From the NCBI GenBank assembly GCA_959606705.1, contig CAUHLX010000065.1:1-10864 (forward strand): a stretch of 10,864 nt of DNA. The letters run 5' to 3'. The stretch's first letter is position 1. Every line of letters begins with the position of its first letter. This document shows positions 6,035 to 10,864 of the stretch, in pieces. Origin of the DNA: an uncultured Bacillota bacterium (GTDB lineage Bacteria; Bacillota; Clostridia; Peptostreptococcales; Anaerovoracaceae). The notes beneath the pieces are model-generated. The model saw only the letters and a list, made by a program, of their open reading frames with translations. It ran no database searches and was not told where the DNA came from. A program made the position numbers and the translations under genes.

Positions 6035-7735
6035 TTAAATCATGCTCTCATAGTCTGCCAGCTTATCCTGCAGCACTACATAAGCATCCAGCAGTGCTGC
6101 GGCACCATCGATGCGTTTGGTCCGCTTTGACGTCTTACACGGCTGAATATTCCCGTTCTTGTCCTCTTCGTATGCCATATTAGCCAGGCACCACTTCGTT
6201 ACCGGATTGTTGTTGTATACCACTCGCTTTGACGCCAGGTCCGATCCTAATGCTTTCATCGGTGCGGACAGTGTTTTCTTCCCTTGTTGGATCGGCACCA
6301 TGCACTCCGCCCCAAACTCTCCGGCCATCTCTTCTGTCCAGTATGTGGATCCCCAACTGTCATATCCGACCCAGGCCAGATAAACGTCCAGCTGATCCTG
6401 CACCTCCCGGAACCACTCTGTCACATACTTCGCATGGACTTTATTGCCGGGGCAGGTCCGCACCAGGCCTTGGTCAATCCAGAGATCATAAGGGATCTTG
6501 TCCTCGCGTACCCGCTGCTCCACCAATTCCTCCGCCAGCCAGTACATCGACAGGACGTAGATGTGCTCATCCCCCGGAATCATGAAGATCACGCAGGCCG
6601 CCGTCAAGTCGGTGGTGGAGGAAAGGTCCGCGCCGCCGATCCCATACCGAGGTTTCAGCTTCTTCAGATCAAATATCGCGGTGTTGTTCAACTCCTCGAA
6701 AGTCAGCCACGCCTCTGAGCTGGTCTCTCGAATGTTAAACTCCTTACACACGACGTTCTTTACCAGATTGGGGTTTGCCTTGGCCTTGGCCACCTTCGCT
6801 TCCAACTGGTCCAGCCGTTTGATGGTGCCCAGTCCTGGGTTGGCCTTCCTCCAGCAGGCCGGGTCCGTCCACTCCTTCCGGCTGTCCAGCTCGTACACAA
6901 AGGCAATGAAGTGGTCGTCGTGGTAGCCGTTGGGATCCTCATATCCGTTGATGACCCGTTCGGCGTACTCATACTTCTCGTCGTAGATATCCTCTCTGAC
7001 GGTGCCGGCCGTGGATGTCTCGAATATCAGTGGCTGTTCCCGTGCCGTGGTCCCGTCTGCCATGATGTCGAAGAGTGCTTTTCCCTGCTTCCATTGGTGG
7101 ATTTCGTCCATCAGACATCCGTGGACGTTCAAACCGTCTAAAGTGTCACTGTCGGAGGCCAAAGGCTTAAACACGCCATCGTTAAACTCCTCGCTGGAAA
7201 GCTCATGGGTCAATGGCTTAATTCGTTTGCGTAATGTCGGCGACTTCATCACCATACGTTTTGATTCCAGCCAGATGATTTTTGCCTGATCTTTCTTCGT
7301 TGCCACCGCATAAACTTCCGGACCCGGTTCCCCGTCTCCGATCAGCAAATATAGTCCAATGATAGAAGCAATCAGACTTTTTCCGTTTTTCTTTCCTACA
7401 ATCAGCACGGCGTCCCGATATTTTCGATTCCCGTTTATATCGATGAAACCAAAGACTGCAGCCAGCAAAGCTTTTTCCCAGAGTTCCAGCACTACGCGCT
7501 GTCCACCAAACTTGCCTTTTGAATGCCGGCAGTAGTTCTCAGCAAACTCGATGACGTGGTTGGCCCGCTTGGCGCTGTAGAAATAGGGGCTCTCACCGTC
7601 GCTCAGGTCCTCCGCCAGCTTGCGGTAGGTTTTTCGCACCTTGGTACAGACGGTCTCTATGCCGCTCTCCATCGCCTCCCAGTACTCCAAAATGGGATTG
7701 TATGCTAACGGGTACTTGACCAGTTTCCCAGCCAT
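6035..7735 (-). CDS. Terminase large subunit (566 aa)
   Basis: This is the packaging motor and nuclease. Numbering from the GTG at 7738, the ATPase domain has a Walker A-like GKKNGKS (115-121) after a hydrophobic strand, and Walker B CLMDE (208-212), with Glu212 as the likely catalytic glutamate. The ETSTAGT segment (240-246) fits the coupling motif. The nuclease domain has Asp371 (GGADLSSTTD), Asp460 (VGYDSWGS) and Asp544/Asp551 (KRIDGAAALLDAY), matching the RNase H-like metal triad. The start is probably ATG 7735 (TGATG overlap with the small subunit, GGGAGG seven bases before it). GTG 7738 would give GTGA and is possible. The family is that of the phage terminases whose ATPase begins with an LELWEKA motif, common in Firmicute cos phages. 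Confidence 0.96.
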   Translation of the reverse strand: MAGKLVKYPLAYNPILEYWEAMESGIETVCTKVRKTYRKLAEDLSDGESPYFYSAKRANHVIEFAENYCRHSKGKFGGQRVVLELWEKALLAAVFGFIDINGNRKYRDAVLIVGKKNGKSLIASIIGLYLLIGDGEPGPEVYAVATKKDQAKIIWLESKRMVMKSPTLRKRIKPLTHELSSEEFNDGVFKPLASDSDTLDGLNVHGCLMDEIHQWKQGKALFDIMADGTTAREQPLIFETSTAGTVREDIYDEKYEYAERVINGYEDPNGYHDDHFIAFVYELDSRKEWTDPACWRKANPGLGTIKRLDQLEAKVAKAKANPNLVKNVVCKEFNIRETSSEAWLTFEELNNTAIFDLKKLKPRYGIGGADLSSTTDLTAACVIFMIPGDEHIYVLSMYWLAEELVEQRVREDKIPYDLWIDQGLVRTCPGNKVHAKYVTEWFREVQDQLDVYLAWVGYDSWGSTYWTEEMAGEFGAECMVPIQQGKKTLSAPMKALGSDLASKRVVYNNNPVTKWCLANMAYEEDKNGNIQPCKTSKRTKRIDGAAALLDAYVVLQDKLADYESMI

Positions 7736-8103
7736 CACGCATCCTCCCGCCCATTCACAAAATCGTCAAAGTCGTCATCCGTCTCCTTCAGCTTTTCTTC
7801 TTCTTTCGGCAACAGATCCGTCAGCTGCTTGATGATTTTCTGGTAGTTTACATTCATCGTGTTGTACAAATCCGCCGTGGGCCGCTTGCGCTCATATGGC
7901 TCCTGATCTCCCTGTGAAAATGGCTCCGTGAACCCGTTTTCGTTCAGGTCCGCCTCAATTTCAGTGAGCGACACCCGCATAAATGCCGCCCGCTGAATCA
8001 GCCCTCGTATTACTGCCCGCCTTTTCCCGTCAATTCCAGCGTAGTTCTTGGAGAGCCGGTCAACCTCATTCTTAATTCTCTTTTCTTTTTCCTTCTTCTC
8101 CAA
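7735..8103 (-). CDS. Terminase small subunit, P27 family (122 aa)
   Basis: This protein recognises the packaging site and loads the large subunit. It is basic and helical at the start (MEKKEKEKRIKNEVDRLSKNY), followed by a helical region with an HTH-like part (RRAVIRGLIQRAAFMRVSLTEIEADLNENG). The segment RKRPTADLYNTMNVNYQKIIKQLTDLLP is the typical end of the P27 small terminase family. The final residues are very acidic (ETDDDFDDF). The start is a TTG at 8103, chosen because AAGGTGAG lies just upstream. The length is normal. Its position between HNH and the large subunit agrees with cos-type packaging. Confidence 0.87.
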   Translation of the reverse strand: MEKKEKEKRIKNEVDRLSKNYAGIDGKRRAVIRGLIQRAAFMRVSLTEIEADLNENGFTEPFSQGDQEPYERKRPTADLYNTMNVNYQKIIKQLTDLLPKEEEKLKETDDDFDDFVNGREDA

Positions 8104-8205
8104 AATATCTCACCTTCTTTACTTGGGGAGGGGGGGTATACGCGTGACCTGTGTATTACACGGAGGTAGGTGTCCGGTCGCCATGATTCCAACCCACCAA
8201 ATTTT
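8104..8205 (-). other. Candidate cos region between HNH and small terminase
   Basis: This 102-base gap is the only sizeable non-coding stretch in the packaging operon. In HK97-type cos phages the HNH gene sits at one genome end and the small terminase at the other, with cos between them. The stretch contains a G7 run next to GTATACGCG (8130s-8140s) and an imperfect inverted repeat centred on GTGTATTACAC near 8150-8160, followed by a GGTAGGTGTCCGGTCGCC segment. GC-rich, partly palindromic sequence is usual for cos. The cut positions cannot be read. A frame running through it from 8192 looks like chance. Confidence 0.4.
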
Positions 8206-8511
8206 TTAAGGGGGGAGTGGCACGAGCTGGCCGGTCTCGTCGAATGCGTACCGTTCCCGCTCGCTCTCCTGCTCTATCTTGTTATGGCACGTCAGGCAGA
8301 CGTACTCTAGGTTCTCGTGGTTCAGCGCTATCTCTGGGTCTATGATGTTGTCTGGTGTGAGCCACTCTCGGTGGTGAACGATGTACCCCGGCTCATTGTG
8401 ACACACCTCACACATCCCGCCGTCGATCGCCTCCCGCTCGGCAATAAAAGAGGCGCGGCATTTTTGCCACGCCCCGCTGTCATAGAATCCTTTTGCGAAG
8501 TCTCTTGCCAT
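8206..8511 (-). CDS. HNH endonuclease, phage packaging type (101 aa)
   Basis: This nuclease works with terminase to cut DNA at cos; HK97 gp74 is the reference. It has a zinc frame CEVC (Cys34, Cys37) and CLTC (Cys72, Cys75), and catalytic residues His46/His47 (IVHHRE), Asn67 (HENLEYV) and His76 (CHNKIE). The N-terminal FYDSGAWQKCRASFIAER is the standard DNA-contacting segment of packaging HNH proteins. The ATG at 8511 has AAGAAGGTGAG at suitable distance. The length of about 100 residues is usual. The upstream neighbour on the same strand, the late regulator, is separated from it by the plus-strand island. Confidence 0.93.
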   Translation of the reverse strand: MARDFAKGFYDSGAWQKCRASFIAEREAIDGGMCEVCHNEPGYIVHHREWLTPDNIIDPEIALNHENLEYVCLTCHNKIEQESERERYAFDETGQLVPLPP

Positions 8512-8607
8512 GATCTCACCTTCTTTTCAGACATTAAAAAAATCCATGAAATCGTTGCAATTCCAAGGATCATTCAAAAAATTTTTATACTATTTTAACT
8601 AACTTAA

Positions 8608-8636
8608 TTGACAAGCACATTATAACGTGCTATAGT
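8608..8636 (+). promoter_or_regulatory. Strong sigma-A promoter for the small toxin-like gene
   Basis: The -35 box TTGACA (8608-8613) is perfect, the spacer is 17 bp (8614-8630) and the -10 box is TATAGT (8631-8636). The start of transcription would be near 8643, giving a leader of about 18 bases that contains the Shine-Dalgarno for the gene at 8661. AT-rich sequence upstream could act as an UP element. Confidence 0.85.
8614..8631. promoter_or_regulatory. Candidate operator: 18-bp palindrome inside the promoter spacer
   Basis: The sequence AGCACATTATAACGTGCT has two 9-base half sites that match in eight of nine positions. It fills the whole spacer and touches the -10 box, the usual place for a repressor site that blocks polymerase. 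The XRE protein encoded 350 bases downstream (8983-9180) is the natural candidate to bind it, but another prophage repressor could do so. Only one copy is seen in this window. Confidence 0.55.
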
Positions 8637-8660
8637 AAAAGCATAGAAAGGAGGTGAAGG

Positions 8661-8765
8661 ATGGGCAAGAAGAAAAAGAAAGAGCCGTTACCAATCATCC
8701 TGCTGGCCACAGCAATAATCAACCTGATCATCTCGGTGATCACACTGATTAAAGACATTCGGTAA
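8661..8765 (+). CDS. Putative type I toxin-like small membrane peptide (34 aa)
   Basis: The ORF begins at ATG 8661 after a nearly perfect Shine-Dalgarno (AGAAAGGAGGTGA, 8645-8657) and ends at TAA 8763-8765. The peptide has six basic residues near the N-terminus (MGKKKKKEPL), one hydrophobic segment of about 20 residues (PIILLATAIINLIISVITLI), and a charged end (KDIR). Size, charge pattern and membrane segment match known type I toxins of Firmicutes such as the TxpA/BsrG group, although I do not see sequence identity to any one family. A strong promoter upstream, a stem-loop directly after the stop and an opposing promoter beyond it support the reading. A small holin-like or other membrane peptide is the alternative. 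Confidence 0.7.
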   Translation: MGKKKKKEPLPIILLATAIINLIISVITLIKDIR

Positions 8766-8801
8766 AAGCTCTAGATAGGGAGACAGTCACAGTCTCCCTA
8801 T
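8668..8801 (-). ncRNA. Predicted antisense antitoxin RNA (3' end uncertain)
   Basis: This RNA is inferred from the antisense promoter and its position. It would start with the hairpin shared with the toxin mRNA, cover the whole coding region, and might end in the U-rich stretch complementary to the Lys codons near 8668-8685 (CTTTCTTTTTCTTC on the minus strand). No strong terminator stem precedes that U run, so the 3' end given is a guess. Pairing with the toxin mRNA would block translation or bring RNase III, as known for other type I systems. Confidence 0.4.
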
Positions 8802-8802
8802 T
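8774..8802 (+). terminator. Hairpin after the toxin-like gene; also 5' end of the predicted antisense RNA
   Basis: An inverted repeat of ten perfect base pairs (ATAGGGAGAC at 8775-8784 with its complement at 8792-8801) plus one G-T pair encloses a 7-base loop. On the plus strand it is nine bases past the stop codon and is followed by an AT-rich stretch without a long T run, so termination may be partial. On the minus strand it lies where an RNA from the opposite promoter would begin. The two complementary loops could start pairing of toxin mRNA and antisense RNA. Confidence 0.6.
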
Positions 8803-8805
8803 CAC

Positions 8806-8834
8806 ACTATATAAAATCTTACCCATTAAGTCAA
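8806..8834 (-). promoter_or_regulatory. Antisense promoter facing the toxin-like gene
   Basis: On the minus strand TTGACT (8829-8834) and TATAGT (8806-8811) are separated by exactly 17 bp. The -10 box is the same as that of the toxin promoter. Transcription would start near 8799-8802, at the foot of the hairpin, and run back through the toxin ORF, which is the arrangement of 3'-overlapping type I antitoxins. The chance of an unneeded 17-bp-spaced pair in exactly this place is low but not zero. Confidence 0.65.
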
Positions 8835-8983
8835 TGACTATTGTAACCCTGTTGACATTAATCACCACAATGAACACTTTGAATCTATTTCTTGACCTTG
8901 GAAGCTTTTACAGCGTATCGGTTTTGTTACTCTCTATTGCCGCAACTATTCTAGCCTGGAAAAACTATAGGAGGTCAAACTAA
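8834..8983 (+). CDS. Small hydrophobic protein of unknown function (49 aa)
   Basis: The frame runs from ATG 8834 to a TAA at 8981-8983 whose last base is the first base of the next start (TAATG). The product has a Thr/Leu-rich N-terminal half and a second hydrophobic stretch (SVSVLLLSIAATILAW) followed by a basic end (KNYRRSN), so one or two membrane segments are likely. The weak points are the lack of a clear Shine-Dalgarno at 8834 and the overlap of the start with the antisense promoter. The tight overlap with the XRE gene is the main reason to include it. An ATG at 8870 could be an internal start. Confidence 0.4.
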   Translation: MTIVTLLTLITTMNTLNLFLDLGSFYSVSVLLLSIAATILAWKNYRRSN

Positions 8984-9180
8984 TGCTGAAACTAAAGCAG
9001 ATCCGCCTTGAACGTGGTCTATCTGTCCCCAAACTCGTAGAACTTTCCGGCCTCAGTCGCCGTACAATTCAGGATATTGAAAAGCGTGGTGATTGCATGA
9101 TATCCAACGCCGCTCGCCTTGCAGAGGCTTTAGGCCTTACTCTAAACGACCTTTGGGTATCTGATGAAGCCGAGGAGTGA
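8983..9180 (+). CDS. Small XRE/Cro-type DNA-binding regulator (65 aa)
   Basis: This is a single HTH_3 domain with little else. MLKLKQIRLERGLSVPKLVE forms helices 1-2, LSGLSRRTIQDIEKRGD the recognition part, and MISNAARLAEALGLTLNDLW helices 4-5. The ATG at 8983 has AGGAGGTC (8969-8976) at good distance. With no peptidase or oligomerisation domain it resembles Cro-like repressors and the regulator partner of small phage or plasmid modules. It shares the strand and possibly the transcript of the toxin-like gene, so it may bind the palindrome at 8614-8631 and regulate its own operon. A role as a lysogeny switch protein is less likely because no divergent early gene is next to it. Confidence 0.88.
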   Translation: MLKLKQIRLERGLSVPKLVELSGLSRRTIQDIEKRGDCMISNAARLAEALGLTLNDLWVSDEAEE

Positions 9181-9200
9181 TCCACGGCTTTTCCCGTACA

Positions 9201-9227
9201 TTGCCCCGGCGGCACTCACCGGGGCGA
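9201..9227. other. GC-rich hairpin in the convergent gap
   Basis: GCCCCGG (9203-9209) pairs with CCGGGGC (9219-9225), extended by a T-G and a T-A pair, with a 9-base loop. It follows the stop of the XRE gene by about 20 bases and could end that transcript, but no T run follows on either strand. The rest of 9181-9326 is GC-rich and holds a second weak stem (GACCGC 9248-9253 with GCGGTC 9266-9271). No convincing gene is seen in the gap. Confidence 0.35.
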
Positions 9228-9326
9228 TGAAAGGATGGATGCACAAAGACCGCCAGGATAACCCAGCGGTCCGCGGTAGGCGGGAAAGGGCCTCGTTCGC
9301 CTTTGTGCCCAATACCATAGTACTAC

Positions 9327-9740
9327 TTAAAATTCGGAAAAATCGGATTGTCCTATAAACTTTTCGATTTTCTTTCGCGGATAGCTCTCATCGTGCTTCC
9401 CAATCTCAAACGCTACCTTTTGCCATGATAATCCATCCCGAAATCGAAGAGTGAGGATTTGTCTTATCTCCGAATCCTCCACATCGTCAATCCAGCGTTC
9501 CAGATCGTCCCGCTTGCGCTCCAGCGCCGCGATCCTTTTTTCCAGATACCTGGCCCGTTTCTCGTCACGCCCCTCAATCGAAATCACGTGCTGATCATAT
9601 GGAATGCTTGCCCTACTTCCGGTCACCGTGTCACAAACGGTCGGGATTTTTTCCAACTCCCGCCGCTTCTGGCGGATCTCCCGCGGAAGGTATCTCAACT
9701 GTTCCAACTCTTTTCTCGTCACCCATACTCCACCTTTCAT
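9327..9740 (-). CDS. RinA/ArpU-like phage late transcription regulator (137 aa)
   Basis: This protein probably activates the late operon. The first half is a basic coiled coil (KELEQLRYLPREIRQKRRELE, EKRARYLEKRIAALERKRDDLERW). The C-terminal part (SEIRQILTLRFRDGLSWQKVAFEIG, then SYPRKKIEKFI) is a sigma-70 region 4-like helix-turn-helix, the hallmark of this group of phage regulators. In related phages the gene sits just before HNH and small terminase, as here apart from the plus-strand island. The ATG at 9740 overlaps the previous TAA (TAATG). A GTG at 9722, preceded by GGTGGAG five bases away, is an equally good start and would give 131 residues. Confidence 0.8.
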   Translation of the reverse strand: MKGGVWVTRKELEQLRYLPREIRQKRRELEKIPTVCDTVTGSRASIPYDQHVISIEGRDEKRARYLEKRIAALERKRDDLERWIDDVEDSEIRQILTLRFRDGLSWQKVAFEIGKHDESYPRKKIEKFIGQSDFSEF

Positions 9741-10396
9741 TAAAAAATCATCGGCCCCCGATAATCCTTTCCAAAGGGTATGCCTAACCGCCTACACCGT
9801 TCCTTTGCGACATCCAAAGACTGCTCTTGCTCTGCGGCCGTCTTATGAAACGGACACTTTCCACTCAAACAGCCTTTCTCCTTTACGGTCAGTGCCTTGC
9901 ATTCGCCCTTTGCATTCAGGAGACAGCACGGTTCCACCTTATTGATTCCTGACCTTTGAACGTTCACCAGAACCCCGGGTAAGGATATCACCACAAGCGC
10001 TGTTCGACCAGGATAGTACCAGCTGTATTCCCTCCCATAGATATCTGCAACCAGACCATGTTTTTCTGCCCATCCCTCAAGTTCAGGTCCGATCTGATCC
10101 GGATCTCGATATGGGTGAAACACTAAACAAATTAATCCTGTCTGCGTATTCTTGAATAGCCTGGCGTGATCCTGATATGGAACTGGATCCTGCTCTATGT
10201 ATACCCTTCCCCGCGGCATCCTGCCATTTTCAAAGATCCATTTCAGGGCGGCCCCGTCCCGCGCCAGAGCCACCTGGTCAAAGCCATTGATCTGAATGAA
10301 CTGTTTCAGCCGTTCCGGATCAGATGCTTTAAGGTTTGTCCTATACTGCTTGATTAATTGATTCGTGCTATACCAGTTACTTCCCATTCTTTTCAC
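9740..10396 (-). CDS. Unrecognised Cys-containing phage protein (218 aa)
   Basis: I do not recognise this protein. The N-terminal part is helical (STNQLIKQYRTNLKAS, PERLKQFIQINGFDQVAL); the centre has beta-strand character (GLICLVFHPYRD, RTALVVISLPGVLVNV). A cysteine-rich region near the end (Cys157, 158, 166, 176, 181) contains CLSGKCPFHKT, a CPF[FH]KT-type ending that I associate with clostridial phage early genes, and may bind a metal. It starts with GTG at 10396, with AGAAAGGAG close upstream; the ATG at 10387 is possible. It lies ten bases after the zinc-ribbon gene and overlaps the late regulator, so the three genes form one operon. Confidence 0.72.
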   Translation of the reverse strand: MKRMGSNWYSTNQLIKQYRTNLKASDPERLKQFIQINGFDQVALARDGAALKWIFENGRMPRGRVYIEQDPVPYQDHARLFKNTQTGLICLVFHPYRDPDQIGPELEGWAEKHGLVADIYGREYSWYYPGRTALVVISLPGVLVNVQRSGINKVEPCCLLNAKGECKALTVKEKGCLSGKCPFHKTAAEQEQSLDVAKERCRRLGIPFGKDYRGPMIF

Positions 10397-10405
10397 TTCT
10401 CCTTT

Positions 10406-10720
10406 CTATGCTCGGCATTTATGTAAATCTGCAAAATAATCTAGGGTTGTGGCTTCCTGCTTTTCACGGTCCACGATAAACTTGCCTTTGCATACGTCGC
10501 CTTTATGCTCATAGATGTATTCGACCCATTCGTGCCCACATTCACAGAAATAAGGCGTTAAATGCCAGATGGTTTTACCATGTACTGATTCTACCGATTT
10601 TCCACCATGCACACCGTTACATTCACAGATTGGGCAGACTACTTGTATGGGCGGATCGTTAAAGCCGCCATCCAGATAGTTACTAATATTTTTCATTAAA
10701 CGTATCTGATCATAATCCAT
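10406..10720 (-). CDS. Zinc-ribbon phage protein of unknown function (104 aa)
   Basis: The start is placed at ATG 10720 because GAGAGGAG precedes it by eight bases; the frame is open 14 codons further up, but that stretch has no ribosome site and runs into G/C homopolymers. Two cysteine clusters, CPIC with a further Cys (Cys29, 32, 34) and CECGH (Cys59, 61, His63), fit a zinc ribbon. The order VVCPIC ... YFCECGHEWVEYIYEHKGD resembles a small family found in clostridial phages in which CPVC is followed 20-30 residues later by a Cys/Gly/His cluster and a HKG motif. The function is not known to me. It could bind nucleic acid or a protein partner. Confidence 0.7.
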   Translation of the reverse strand: MDYDQIRLMKNISNYLDGGFNDPPIQVVCPICECNGVHGGKSVESVHGKTIWHLTPYFCECGHEWVEYIYEHKGDVCKGKFIVDREKQEATTLDYFADLHKCRA

Positions 10721-10781
10721 TTTACTTTCTCCTCTCATTACATCGGGGAAGGTGACTTCCAAAAAAAGGGGGGGATAAAAA

Positions 10782-10801
10782 GGGGGAAAGTCAAATCCCC
10801 C
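10782..10801 (-). terminator. Likely rho-independent terminator upstream of the zinc-ribbon gene
   Basis: On the minus strand GGGGGA (10801-10796) pairs with TCCCCC (10787-10782) around an 8-base loop and is followed at once by TTTTT, then a C7 and a T7 run (10774-10761). It would end a minus-strand gene lying to the right, whose coding frame may close at the TAA at 10805-10807. The remaining bases 10721-10864 hold homopolymer runs and no complete gene. Confidence 0.55.
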
Positions 10802-10864
10802 GCTTTAACGTTTAAATTTCAACGCTTTCGGCCTTAAAACGGCTGGGGGAGCACTTTCGCTTTT

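Noticed and set aside
8010..8192. Minus-strand 60-codon frame running through the HNH-terminase gap
   Set aside because: It overlaps the start of the small terminase in another frame and consists largely of Arg/Pro/Ser codons from the GC-rich putative cos region.
8852..8890. Promoter starting with TTGACA at about 8852 for the XRE gene
   Set aside because: No acceptable -10 box lies 16-18 bases downstream, and the hexamer falls inside the small hydrophobic ORF. A weak TTGTTA-17-TATTCT pair just before the XRE gene is no better than chance.
9164..9358. Plus-strand 64-codon frame overlapping the end of the XRE gene
   Set aside because: No Shine-Dalgarno, 17-base overlap without coupling geometry, and its end overlaps the late regulator on the other strand. 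The PYIAPAALTGAMKGWM segment looks protein-like, so it is not fully excluded.
10745..10786. G-quadruplex from the G runs on the plus strand
   Set aside because: Only two long G tracts (10768-10774 and 10782-10786) are near each other. The second is better explained as one arm of a terminator stem.
10805..10864. C-terminal end of a minus-strand gene entering from the right (frame closing at 10805-10807)
   Set aside because: Only about 19 residues are visible and all three minus frames close within 60 bases. The terminator at 10782-10801 makes a gene end here plausible, but the frame cannot be chosen with confidence.

Overview
The window is a prophage or prophage-derived segment from a low-to-mid GC Gram-positive bacterium, most likely a clostridial Firmicute. 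The evidence is a complete HK97-type siphovirus packaging and head module, strong AGGAGG-type ribosome binding sites, ATG/GTG/TTG starts with 4-base stop/start overlaps, sigma-A-like promoters, and a small zinc-ribbon gene and sigma-4-like late regulator of the kind found in clostridial phages. No host gene, tRNA, integrase or attachment site is visible, so the exact host and the integration state cannot be read.

Layout from right to left, in the direction of the minus-strand phage genes: a terminator and a zinc-ribbon protein (10406-10801), an unrecognised Cys-rich protein (9740-10396), and a RinA/ArpU-like late regulator (9327-9740). A short plus-strand island follows (about 8600-9180). Then comes the minus-strand late operon: HNH endonuclease, a likely cos region, small and large terminase, portal, ClpP-like prohead protease, HK97 major capsid protein, gp6-like connector, head closure adaptor, tail terminator and gp10-like proteins (gp10 lies downstream of the terminator-like gene), phi13-type major tail protein, and a tail assembly chaperone pair. 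The chaperone pair carries a clear -1 frameshift site (A AAA AAA at 610-616) that extends a 126-residue protein to 175 residues.

Two features break the normal phage order. First, the gene expected after the tail chaperones, the tape measure protein, is absent. The operon instead runs into a 13-bp bidirectional terminator (420-453) facing two small plus-strand genes (3-421). The tail module is therefore relocated, lost, or interrupted, and the element may be defective or depend on a helper. Second, the plus-strand island between the late regulator and the HNH gene looks like an undescribed type I toxin-antitoxin locus. A 34-residue Lys-rich single-membrane-segment peptide has an excellent promoter (TTGACA, 17 bp, TATAGT) and a near-perfect Shine-Dalgarno sequence. 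Its gene ends in a strong hairpin. An equally good promoter on the opposite strand (TTGACT, 17 bp, TATAGT) lies just beyond that hairpin and points back through the toxin gene. An 18-bp near-perfect palindrome fills the spacer of the toxin promoter and looks like an operator, and a 65-residue XRE repressor gene follows on the same strand.

The proposed logic is that the regulator switches on the late operon on the minus strand. HNH and terminase cut at cos and fill proheads built by portal, protease and capsid, and the adaptors plus the tail tube and chaperone genes begin the tail. The plus-strand island is probably a separately controlled cargo or addiction module. Function calls for the terminase, portal, protease, capsid, tail tube and HNH genes are firm. 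The small plus-strand genes and the antisense RNA are predictions from sequence pattern alone.
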